A stretch of 64,000 nucleotides of DNA from Microbulbifer marinus (GTDB taxonomy: Bacteria; Pseudomonadota; Gammaproteobacteria; Pseudomonadales; Cellvibrionaceae), in NCBI RefSeq assembly GCF_900107725.1, contig NZ_FNQO01000003.1:372001-436000 (forward strand), given 5' to 3'. The position numbers and the translations under genes are program-made. Shown here piece by piece: positions 25,868-34,071 of this stretch; position 1 is the first letter of the stretch; the number at the start of each line of letters is the position of its first letter. The notes beneath the pieces are model-generated. The model was not told the DNA's origin. It saw only the letters and a program-made list of their open reading frames with translations, and did no database searches.

Positions 25868-27739
25868 ATGAATCACCCCGACCCCTTCACAGCGGCGGAA
25901 CAGGCCATCCGTAGCGGTAACATTCAAAAAGCATGCGAGCTCCTGCAGGCCAACCTTAGCGATGCTAGGAATTTTGTAAAAACCCGCATTACATTAGCCG
26001 AACTCTATCTCCGCCAACGGAGGTACGACCAGGCCCGAAAGCTTCTGTCTGAAGTAATCTCTCGTACTCCAGAACAAGTGCATGCACATACATTGCTTGC
26101 ATATGCCGCCAGAAACCAGGGCGACACATCTATAGCAGCGAAACACTTGGAGCAGGCCAGCAACATAAAGTCCGCCAGCCAAAATGAACTGAAATTTATT
26201 TCAGGTGAATTTATGGCGCTCGGGGCATATCGAGCGGCCGTTCAAGTAATAAAGAAAATTGATCCGATGGATGCACAATGCTTCTATCACCTTGGCCTTG
26301 CCTACTTTAAGCTGGGCGAGATCGGCAAGGCACTACCTATCTACCGCAAGCTTTTTTCCAGCATTTCCGATAGCGCAACTATAGCTCGGGAACTATCTTT
26401 AGTTGCCGCAGCATTCAGAGAATACAAAACAGCTGTAGAAGCATTTAGTCGATATATAGATCTAATCCAGCCCACTGCTACAGATTTTTTAAAGTTTGCC
26501 GACCTGCAGTTGATGAACCGCAACATCTCTGAAAGTGAAAAGCATCTTGCGAAAGCCTTTGACATAGGAGAAAACAGTGCCCAAGCTCGATTGCTCCAGG
26601 CAAGACTTTCTCGACTAAAAGGCGATTATTCAAAGTCGCTTTCAGAAGCGAAAAACGTTGTTAAAGAGTTACCTGAGTCCGGTACCGCATGGAAGATTGT
26701 TTCAGAGCTAATCGAGCCAACCGAGATTGACGCGAATCTTATCAGTCAATTGAAGAGGGCTATATCCTCGCCTGCCATGGGTGACCAGGATAAAGAGGAA
26801 GCCCAATTTGCTCTTTCGGAACTTTACACCAAGTTAGAAAAATATGAGCTGGCATACAAGGAGATGTGTGCCGCCAACCAAATCAAGTTGCGAGCTCTTC
26901 ATGAACAGGGTATTCGGTACGACCGCCAGAAGACTGAGTCACTGTTCAATAAGATCCGACAAGCTTATGCGGACTCCGCTCTATTGCAATCCTCGACTGA
27001 CCCACATAGCCCGGTATTTATTGTCGGCATGCCAAGATCAGGCACAACGGTAATCAACCGAATTGTCGAGATGTCGGGGAGACTGCAATGCATCGGAGAA
27101 AGTGAAGCAATTCCATATATACATTCTCAGCTGCAACTTCGATTCGGCGGTGGAAGTGAAGAATTCGCAAAAAACCTAACTGCGAAAGACTGGAATCAGC
27201 TAGCTGCTGACTACCTCCACCAAGCGGACGATAGAGGCCTGGAAATTGCCGATAAGATGCCAAGCAACTTCCTCTATGTCGGCATGATCTTATCAATGTT
27301 TCCCCACGCCCGAATTGTACAGCTGAGAAAGAATCCATTTGATGTATGCATGTCTATTTTCGCCAAGCCTTTCCCTGAAGGTCACAACTATGCTTGCGAC
27401 GTAAATGATCTCGCCCACTATTATTTCCAAGCAAATAGACTCATGGATTTCTGGTCACAAAAATTTCGAGACCAGGTTTTCGACATTAATTTTGACCAAT
27501 TCCTTGAATCACCTAACCGTATCGGCAAGCAACTTTTCTCGTTTTTGGGGTATGAGTGGAGCGCTGAGTATCTGGCTCCCCCAAAAAAAGCCTCGCACGC
27601 CTTTACTTTCAGCGAGCTACAAGTACGAAAGCCGATTGATAAAAGCGAGGCTGAAAAATGGAAGCCATTTTTCAAGGTCGCATTCGATCTCAGTGCTGCC
27701 ATCAACTCTGAAGCCCTTGAATCACCTGATCGTCAATAG
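25868..27739 (+). CDS. TPR-repeat sulfotransferase
   Basis: A 623-residue protein. TPR-like helices occupy about residues 5-370. The sulfotransferase domain starts at FIVGMPRSGTTVINRIVEM (phosphosulfate loop near residues 385-395). It is followed by the 3'-phosphate motif LRKNPFDVCMSIFAKPF and by FSELQVRKPIDKSEAEKWKPF, which corresponds to the QARKPIYHSSVGKWKAY motif of the paralog at 18024. The ATG at 25868 was chosen over an in-frame TTG at 25844. No signal peptide is seen. It is flanked by two paralogous 2OG oxygenases in opposite orientation, and 28 bases separate it from the downstream one, so the two probably share a transcript. Acceptor unknown. Confidence 0.87.
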   Translation: MNHPDPFTAAEQAIRSGNIQKACELLQANLSDARNFVKTRITLAELYLRQRRYDQARKLLSEVISRTPEQVHAHTLLAYAARNQGDTSIAAKHLEQASNIKSASQNELKFISGEFMALGAYRAAVQVIKKIDPMDAQCFYHLGLAYFKLGEIGKALPIYRKLFSSISDSATIARELSLVAAAFREYKTAVEAFSRYIDLIQPTATDFLKFADLQLMNRNISESEKHLAKAFDIGENSAQARLLQARLSRLKGDYSKSLSEAKNVVKELPESGTAWKIVSELIEPTEIDANLISQLKRAISSPAMGDQDKEEAQFALSELYTKLEKYELAYKEMCAANQIKLRALHEQGIRYDRQKTESLFNKIRQAYADSALLQSSTDPHSPVFIVGMPRSGTTVINRIVEMSGRLQCIGESEAIPYIHSQLQLRFGGGSEEFAKNLTAKDWNQLAADYLHQADDRGLEIADKMPSNFLYVGMILSMFPHARIVQLRKNPFDVCMSIFAKPFPEGHNYACDVNDLAHYYFQANRLMDFWSQKFRDQVFDINFDQFLESPNRIGKQLFSFLGYEWSAEYLAPPKKASHAFTFSELQVRKPIDKSEAEKWKPFFKVAFDLSAAINSEALESPDRQ

Positions 27740-27767
27740 CTGAAAGGGCAAATTAGAGAGCTTTAAA

Positions 27768-28466
27768 ATGCAATACAGATTAAACCATGAACTCGACATA
27801 GAAGCCTGGACGCCAGAGTATGCCAAGGACATGCGGTGCCGCGTTACCAACATACTTGATCCAGAGTCTGCACGCACAATGACGCAGACAATTCTGGAAA
27901 ATGCAGAGTTCAAACAGGCGCATATTTCAGAAAACAAATATCGAGAGATTTCGAAGGAAGAGTTCTCTAAGTTGGACATCGCCAAACGCCAGGCTCTGGT
28001 CCGGGAAGTATACACGCTGGCCCGCGAAGGCATCGGATTTTGGTATGGACGACAAGGCCTCAACAAAGGGATCACGGGCCCACTGGAAGAAATTCGGCAA
28101 TGGCTGGGTAGTGAAGAGACGCTTGACGCTGTCAGAAAGGTAACCGGCATCGCATCGTTGACTCCTCCCTCCGCACAAATCACTTCATTTGCGCCCGGAG
28201 ATTTTCTTACTCGCCACAAGGACGATGTAACCGCAGAGAAGAGGAAAGTGGCTTTCGTCCTCAACCTGACAGAAAATTGGCATCCAGACTGGGGCGGGCT
28301 CTTGCAGTTTTTCCGCGACAGTGGCGAAACCAGGGATTCCTGGTCCCCCGTTTTCAACAGCCTATGCCTGTTCGATGTCAAACATGTACATTCCGTGACT
28401 TGCATCGCGCCTTTCTCACCAAAAGTGCGCTTAGCTATCAGCGGCTGGTTTCACGAAAAAATCTAG
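27768..28466 (+). CDS. 2OG-Fe(II) oxygenase, paralog of the gene at 25033
   Basis: A 232-residue dioxygenase with the triad His150/Asp152 (TRHKDD) and His208 (HVHSVT), and Arg221 in VRLAISGW for 2-oxoglutarate. The core LNLTENWHPDWGGLLQF is nearly the same as in the minus-strand oxygenase at 25033, so the two are paralogs with diverged N-termini. It lies 28 bases after the TPR-sulfotransferase stop and is likely co-expressed. This supports a pathway combining hydroxylation and sulfation. The substrate is unknown. Confidence 0.83.
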   Translation: MQYRLNHELDIEAWTPEYAKDMRCRVTNILDPESARTMTQTILENAEFKQAHISENKYREISKEEFSKLDIAKRQALVREVYTLAREGIGFWYGRQGLNKGITGPLEEIRQWLGSEETLDAVRKVTGIASLTPPSAQITSFAPGDFLTRHKDDVTAEKRKVAFVLNLTENWHPDWGGLLQFFRDSGETRDSWSPVFNSLCLFDVKHVHSVTCIAPFSPKVRLAISGWFHEKI

Positions 28467-28791
28467 CTGCGAGCAATCCGCCCCGTCATACTCAAATTAC
28501 ATATTCCTGGCTCGCTATGCGCTCTTTTCCACTTCATGCAGCCTTTTCAGGCAGGCCCATCCCGCGCCACCTGACCGACCAAGCGAGACTCTGACACCTT
28601 AAAAACGGGGGCGCAGCCCCCGCCAAACGGGATAACGCTTCAATGCGCTAAATATTCCTATCTGTCTCACTCCCTATATTATCTTCAAGCTAGACCACGT
28701 CACTCACTCAGCACAGCCCGCTGTACTTGGAGTTAGAATGCATACTATTCGCACTCCTGCGCGTTAGACCATAAAAGACCGGTAAGAAACA
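28467..28791 (+). other. Intergenic region before marC with GC-rich hairpin
   Basis: No gene is supported in these 325 bases. A perfect hairpin, CGGGGGC-GCA-GCCCCCG (28606-28622), is flanked on its left by AAAAA. Read on the minus strand it looks like an intrinsic terminator (stem then TTTTT); on the plus strand it lacks a T run. The remainder probably carries the marC promoter, but no clear -35/-10 pair was found. Confidence 0.5.
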
Positions 28792-29376
28792 ATGGATACC
28801 TTAACAGCCTTCCTGACACTACTCTTCGTCATGGACCCACTGGGAAATATCCCAGTTTTCCTCGCGGCACTGAAGAATGTGCCTCAACGTCGCCAGCTCT
28901 ACGTCATCATGCGTGAGCTGGTCTTCGCACTAATAGTACTGCTGGTATTCCTCTACGGCGGCCGCTATGTGCTGGCTTGGCTCGGCCTGTCGCAGGAAGC
29001 GATACGTATTGCCGGCGCGATTATTCTGTTTTTGATCTCGCTGCGCATGGTTTTCCCGACCGAGGGCGGAATCATGGGAGAGCGCCTGGAGGGCGAGCCC
29101 TTCTTCGTACCCCTCGCAGTGCCGTTAGTTGCAGGCCCCTCTACGATGGCCATCCTGATGCTGATGACAAACAGCGAAGGCGAGCAATTAATGGATTGGA
29201 CTCTGGCGCTACTGGGTGCCTGGGGTGTTTCTTCGGTGATATTGCTGGCGTCTGCACCGCTGGCCCGATTGCTTGGGAACCGCGGTCTGATCGCCGTCGA
29301 GCGGCTGATGGGAATGGTCCTGGTAATGCTCTCCGTGCAGCTTTTCCTCGACGGAATGAAACAGAGCCTCGCTTAA
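28792..29376 (+). CDS. MarC family integral membrane protein
   Basis: A 194-residue inner-membrane protein of the MarC/UPF0056 family with about six hydrophobic segments. It shows the family start (MDTLTAFLTLLFVMDPLGNI), the LFLISLRMVFPTEGG region and PLAVPLVAGPSTMAILML. MarC proteins were once linked to multiple antibiotic resistance, but that link was later withdrawn and the function is unknown. It is preceded by GGTAAGAAAC. A broken copy of its 5' end lies about 9 kb to the left at 19678, which points to a segmental duplication in this region. A hairpin terminator follows. Confidence 0.93.
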   Translation: MDTLTAFLTLLFVMDPLGNIPVFLAALKNVPQRRQLYVIMRELVFALIVLLVFLYGGRYVLAWLGLSQEAIRIAGAIILFLISLRMVFPTEGGIMGERLEGEPFFVPLAVPLVAGPSTMAILMLMTNSEGEQLMDWTLALLGAWGVSSVILLASAPLARLLGNRGLIAVERLMGMVLVMLSVQLFLDGMKQSLA

Positions 29377-29387
29377 CTCCTCCTCAG

Positions 29388-29420
29388 CAGCCTCTTTCGC
29401 AACGAGAGAGGCTGAATATT
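29388..29420 (+). terminator. Intrinsic terminator after marC
   Basis: CAGCCTCT (29388-29395) pairs with AGAGGCTG (29407-29414) across an 11-base loop, followed by AATATTTTT. It lies 11 bases after the marC stop. Confidence 0.8.
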
Positions 29421-29768
29421 TTTCGACCAATCCAGTTTCCCCCCATTCAGAGAGCCCCCCTGTCTGTTTTTCAACCAACATTTTCTAATTGCTCACAAAC
29501 TTTACATTTGACAGTTACATACTCCGAATTCAATAACGGCTATAAAAATATCACTTAATTATTGGTTTTTGCGGACATATATTTTTTGCGCCGCTCAAAA
29601 AAAAACCATTCCGCTCAAAATGCGCACCGCCCGAAAGTCAGTTCCGCGATACCTGAATGTCACGTTAGTTCCATAATTTTATTTGATGCATTAAAGTCAG
29701 CTCGCGCATTAAATGCTACAAGCTAATAAACGCATTATAAGTACCCTAAGTACATAAAAGGATGCATT
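29421..29768 (+). promoter_or_regulatory. AT-rich upstream region of TBDR with paired direct repeats
   Basis: No gene is supported. Two exact 10-base direct repeats, CCGCTCAAAA, lie at 29591-29600 and 29611-29620, exactly 20 bases apart (about two helical turns). That arrangement is typical of tandem regulator binding on one DNA face. They are about 150 bases before the TBDR start. GCATTAAA occurs at about 29687 and again at about 29707. AAGGA before the ATG at 29769 is the ribosome-binding site. Confidence 0.5.
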
Positions 29769-32468
29769 ATGATCAAGACCAAACTGAGCGTTGCCATTGC
29801 AGCTCTGGGCACTATCGCCAGCACCGGCGCGCTGGCCCAGGACGCAGTACCCGGACCGGAAGTTGAAGAGGTAGTTGTTACCGGTTCACGTATTGCCCGC
29901 GACCCTCTCTCCACCACCGGCCCTATCACCATCGTTGACTCCGAAGCAATCCAGCGCTCCGGCGTTGGCACCATCGATGAGCTGCTGACCCAGCTGCCGT
30001 CCATGGGCACCAACGGCATCAACGCCAACGACAACAATGGCGGCCAGGGCCTGGCGTTTGTCGACCTGCGTAACCTGGGTTCTGCGCGTACCCTGGTTCT
30101 GGTTAACGGTCGTCGTTTTGTATCCTCCAGCTCCGGCGTCAGCTCCGCGGTGGATATGAACAATATCCCGGTTGATATGATCGACCGTATCGAAGTGCTG
30201 ACCGACGGCGCTTCCGCGGTATACGGCTCCGACGCCGTTGCCGGTGTTATCAACGTGGTTATGAAGAAATCCGTAGACGGTGTTCGCGTAAGCGCCCGCG
30301 CCGGCTCCACCACAGAGGGTGGCGGCGAGAACGGTGACTTCTCCATCACCTTCGGCGGCGAGGGTGAGCGCGGCAGTTTTATCGGCAATATCAGCCATGC
30401 ACAGCGCGACGAAATTACCTATCAGGACCGCGAGTGGGCAGGCCTGCGCAGCTCCATGTCCCCGACCGGCAACATCTTCACCGATTACGGCAGCTTTACC
30501 GTGGGTGAAGACGGAGAGACTCTGGCTTCCGGCTACACCCCTTACGACATCGGTCAGTACATGTGGCTATCCGGCGCCATGGAGCGCACGGCCGCAACCC
30601 TGAACGGCAACTACTCCATCACCGATGCGGTAGAGCTGTATGGCGAAGCGAGCTTCACCACCAAGACCACTAACCAGCAGCTGGCTGCCCAGCCGATGTA
30701 CGCCGGTAACGGCCTGGCGCTGACTCCGGATCACATGCCGGCAGAAGTGCAGGCGCAACTGCAGCAAGCCTGGCAAGCGGCAGAAGACGCCTACCAAATC
30801 GATCTGGCGGCATATCAGGCTGCGCACGCTGCCTGGGTAGCCCAGGGCAGCCCGAAAGGCCTGGAGCCAAAAATGCCGGTCGCTTCCCACGGCACCAGCT
30901 GGGACAGCGGCGCGTTTGATGTACGCCTGCGTCCGGTTGCCGGCGGTACCCGCGACTATGAGCAGACCACCGACACCTACCGTATCGTCACCGGCCTGCG
31001 CGGCGACCTGGCCAACGGCTGGGGTTGGGATACTTTCCTGAGCTACGGCAAGAACGAAGGTGAGAACAGCACCACCAACTCCTACAACAAGGCCAAACTG
31101 CAGCAAGTCCTGAACGGCACTTCGCCGATCGCCAACCCGCAGTTCCTCGGCGGCATCGGCGCGGATGTGATCGACTACATCCGCTACGACGACAAAGAGA
31201 ACAATGAGTACGAACTGGTTAATGTCGGCGCCAGCCTGACCGGCGACATCGAAGCCATCCAGTTCCCGGGCGGCGCCCTCGGCTTCGCCACCGGTGTTGA
31301 ATACCGCGAGGAATCTGGCGAGTTCAATCCGAGCGTGGAAACCCAGAGCGGCGATACCTTCGGCAACCAGCAGGACGCAACTGCCGGTGAATACTCCGTA
31401 ACCGAAGTCTTTGCCGAATTTAACCTGCCGATTCTGGCCGGCGCCAAGTACGCGGAAGAGCTGTCTGCCGACGTTGCGGTTCGCTACTCCGACTTTGACA
31501 CCTTTGGTGGCCAGAGCACCGGTAAGATCGGCCTGGTGTACGCGCCGACCGAAGACCTGCGTTTCCGCACCAGCATCTCCACCGCCTTCCGCGCTCCGGG
31601 AATCTACGAGCTGTTCAGCGGTGCCGCGCAGAGCTACGAGTACCTGATCGATCCGTGTGACAACGGCACCACCAATACCACCGGCGTTGGCGCTAATTGT
31701 CAGGCGGCCATCGTTCAGTCCGGCAATCAGGTACCGACCAATATCGGCGGCAACCCGGATCTGCAACCGGAAGAAGCGAAAACCTTCACCGCCGGCGTAG
31801 TCTGGACTCCGTCCTTCGCGGACGATCTGTCCATCACCCTGGACTACTTCGACATCGAGGTGGAAGACGCGATCACTTCTCCGGACCTGCAGCGCATTCT
31901 GGATGACTGCTACCGTGCTGGTATCGCCTCCGCCTGTGACCGCGTAGTGCGTAACAACAACGGTGCGGGTCAGATCGTCGCTCTGGAAGGTGCACTGATG
32001 AACATCGGTGAGATCACCACCAAGGGTATCGACATCGACGTAGTACAGAACTTCCACTACGACGCTGGCCAGCTGGCCCTGCGCGCTCAGGCGACTCGCC
32101 TGCTCGAGTACGAGGAGTTCAACTCTCAGACCGGCCAGACTACTGACCGCCTGGATTACATCGGCACCACCGATACCGCCTACGTAAAATGGCGCGGTCT
32201 GGCCAGCGCCACCTGGTACGGCAACGGCTGGGATCTGGGCGCTGACGTTCAGCACCTGAGCGATGGCCACAGCCCTTACATGGACGTACCGTCTCACACC
32301 TACCTGAACCTGAAGGCAGGCTGGGACGTGAACGACGCTACCCGTGTGAGCGCAGGTATCGACAATGTGACTGATCGTGAACCGGCGACCACCTCCGGTT
32401 CCGACTGGAACAGCGCCTACGACTTCCAGGGCCGTTACGCCTGGGCTGGTGTCAGCTACCAGTTCTAA
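29769..32468 (+). CDS. TonB-dependent outer-membrane receptor
   Basis: An 899-residue TBDR. The signal peptide ends at GALAQ and the TonB box is EVEEVVVTGSRI. The plug shows LRNLGSARTLVLVNGRR and LTDGASAVYGSDAVAGVINVV. The barrel ends GRYAWAGVSYQF. An unusual Ala/Gln-rich helical-looking insertion sits at about residues 323-370 (AEVQAQLQQAWQAAEDAY, then QIDLAAYQAAHAAW), probably in an extracellular loop. Codon use is strongly biased, suggesting good expression. The leader differs from the duplicated leaders of the other two island receptors. A strong terminator follows, converging on the lipoprotein gene. Substrate is unknown. Confidence 0.93.
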   Translation: MIKTKLSVAIAALGTIASTGALAQDAVPGPEVEEVVVTGSRIARDPLSTTGPITIVDSEAIQRSGVGTIDELLTQLPSMGTNGINANDNNGGQGLAFVDLRNLGSARTLVLVNGRRFVSSSSGVSSAVDMNNIPVDMIDRIEVLTDGASAVYGSDAVAGVINVVMKKSVDGVRVSARAGSTTEGGGENGDFSITFGGEGERGSFIGNISHAQRDEITYQDREWAGLRSSMSPTGNIFTDYGSFTVGEDGETLASGYTPYDIGQYMWLSGAMERTAATLNGNYSITDAVELYGEASFTTKTTNQQLAAQPMYAGNGLALTPDHMPAEVQAQLQQAWQAAEDAYQIDLAAYQAAHAAWVAQGSPKGLEPKMPVASHGTSWDSGAFDVRLRPVAGGTRDYEQTTDTYRIVTGLRGDLANGWGWDTFLSYGKNEGENSTTNSYNKAKLQQVLNGTSPIANPQFLGGIGADVIDYIRYDDKENNEYELVNVGASLTGDIEAIQFPGGALGFATGVEYREESGEFNPSVETQSGDTFGNQQDATAGEYSVTEVFAEFNLPILAGAKYAEELSADVAVRYSDFDTFGGQSTGKIGLVYAPTEDLRFRTSISTAFRAPGIYELFSGAAQSYEYLIDPCDNGTTNTTGVGANCQAAIVQSGNQVPTNIGGNPDLQPEEAKTFTAGVVWTPSFADDLSITLDYFDIEVEDAITSPDLQRILDDCYRAGIASACDRVVRNNNGAGQIVALEGALMNIGEITTKGIDIDVVQNFHYDAGQLALRAQATRLLEYEEFNSQTGQTTDRLDYIGTTDTAYVKWRGLASATWYGNGWDLGADVQHLSDGHSPYMDVPSHTYLNLKAGWDVNDATRVSAGIDNVTDREPATTSGSDWNSAYDFQGRYAWAGVSYQF

Positions 32469-32496
32469 GTGACGACTCAATAAGTCTATGTGACAA

Positions 32497-32523
32497 GGGG
32501 CGCCCGATGGGCGCCCCTTTTTT
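32497..32523 (+). terminator. Intrinsic terminator between convergent genes
   Basis: GGGGCGCCC-GAT-GGGCGCCCC is followed by TTTTTT (perfect 9-base stem). It lies 28 bases after the TBDR stop and before the converging lipoprotein gene. Confidence 0.92.
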
Positions 32524-32584
32524 ATGGATACTGCACTGGTTGATTGCTTGAGCCTGCGACGGGCTTATTCGCGCTGCTGCCTCA

Positions 32585-33808
32585 TTACCATCCAAGCATG
32601 TCCGACAGTTCAGGGCGCCGTTGCCGCCTGATAACGTTGATTGTCGGAGCAGGGGCCTCAGGATTCATATCTGGCTGCGACCGCTTGAGGTATTCCAGTT
32701 TGCGCAAATAGGCATTCTTGGTGCCCTGATTTTCCGCCAGGGCAAAGGCCTCCCTGAAGCTCTCCCGGGAGTCCTCCACTTCACCCAGCCTGAAGCTGGT
32801 CAGCCCCATCAGAAAATGGAAACGGTGATCATCCTCGTACTTCCACAAGGCGCGACGCAGCTGTTTTTTCGCCCGCTGATATTCCCCGTGTTCATAGGCA
32901 TTACGCGCCTGGTAGAAAAGGTAATAGGGATTGCGTTCGCGGTGATATTTCGCCCGCTGGGCATAGTACTCGGCCAGCTCCACTCGGCCAGAGTGACGGT
33001 AGAGGCGCTCCAGATTACTGATGGCCACCAGATGGCTGGCATTTAACGCGAGCGCCTGGCGATAGCTCTGTTGCGCTTCATGCTGGTGACCGAAACGACT
33101 GTACAACGCGCCCAGATTGGACCAGAGGTCACTGTCGCCGGGGCGCAACGCCAGCGCCTTGCGCAGATGCAGGAATGCCGTCGCTCGCTCGCCCTGCTGC
33201 ATCAGTTCGATACCGCGATTGCTGTAGTACTGGGCAAAGGCGGCGATATCGGAGAGCTTGCGCTGATCGTAAATCGGGTCATAGGCCGCGAGATTGAAGT
33301 CCACCACCCGGCGTCCGCGTGTATTTTCCGACACCATATTGATGTGGCGATAGACCACGAACGTCTGCGCTTCGTCGTGCCCCCATACCGGCGGCACATC
33401 CACCTGATTGAAATAGGCTTCGGCACCCAGCTCGCGCGCCATCGCGACCATCATCAGCGTAAACGCCAGGCAGTTCCCGCGCTGCTGGCGATAGGTCTCC
33501 ATCGCGGACAGGGTGCTGTCTTCATCATACTCGACGTGAAACTCGCGCCGCTCAAATGCGCGGATCAGTTCCGCCAGGCGCCGCCGCGGGCTGGCATCCG
33601 GCGCCACCGTTGCCAGATAGGCGCGCATTTCCGGCGTCAGTGCCAGCAGATCCTCCTCGGGCAGGCTGGCCATATCGACGGGCTGGCCCAGTATCACCGC
33701 GCCGCTCAGGGCAGACTCGATATCAATGGCTGAACTTTCGCGCGGCGGGTTACTGGCGCAGCCGGTCAGGAAGCACAGCAGAAGTATCAGGATCGGGGTT
33801 TTCATCAT
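32585..33808 (-). CDS. Lipoprotein with transglutaminase-like and TPR domains
   Basis: A 407-residue protein. The signal peptide has a lipobox LTGC with the modified Cys at position 17, so it is membrane-anchored; Ala follows the Cys, which does not forbid outer-membrane sorting. Residues about 70-175 look like a transglutaminase/cysteine-protease fold: Cys in RGNCLAFTLMMVAMARELG, His in VVYRHINMV, and Asp in RVVDFNL form a plausible Cys-His-Asp triad. Residues about 190-350 are TPR repeats (DLWSNLGALYSRFGHQHEAQQ and following). Such fusions are known but poorly characterised. It stands alone between a convergent TBDR and a divergent peptide transporter. Confidence 0.82.
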   Translation of the reverse strand: MMKTPILILLLCFLTGCASNPPRESSAIDIESALSGAVILGQPVDMASLPEEDLLALTPEMRAYLATVAPDASPRRRLAELIRAFERREFHVEYDEDSTLSAMETYRQQRGNCLAFTLMMVAMARELGAEAYFNQVDVPPVWGHDEAQTFVVYRHINMVSENTRGRRVVDFNLAAYDPIYDQRKLSDIAAFAQYYSNRGIELMQQGERATAFLHLRKALALRPGDSDLWSNLGALYSRFGHQHEAQQSYRQALALNASHLVAISNLERLYRHSGRVELAEYYAQRAKYHRERNPYYLFYQARNAYEHGEYQRAKKQLRRALWKYEDDHRFHFLMGLTSFRLGEVEDSRESFREAFALAENQGTKNAYLRKLEYLKRSQPDMNPEAPAPTINVIRRQRRPELSDMLGW

Positions 33809-34071
33809 TATTTTCCCCTGTGGACCAAATTCTATACAGCATTTACCACTAAACGGGCCGGCTGTGAATACCCCCGCGGCAAATCATACGGTTTCAACTG
33901 CAACGATTCGCCTGCCTAACGGACAACTGTTACACTTCCGGGGTTTCTTTTGGAAGCTCTGGGCACAGTCTGCAAAGCACTCGGGCGCGTTATCCCATCT
34001 ATTGGCTATCACCGCTTGAGACACCGGCTGACCGAGGTTCCCCAATAACTATTACAGACAGAGGAACTTCT

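Noticed and set aside
30567..32480. 637-residue open frame antisense to the TBDR
   Set aside because: No signal or domain; it mirrors the strongly biased codons of the receptor gene.
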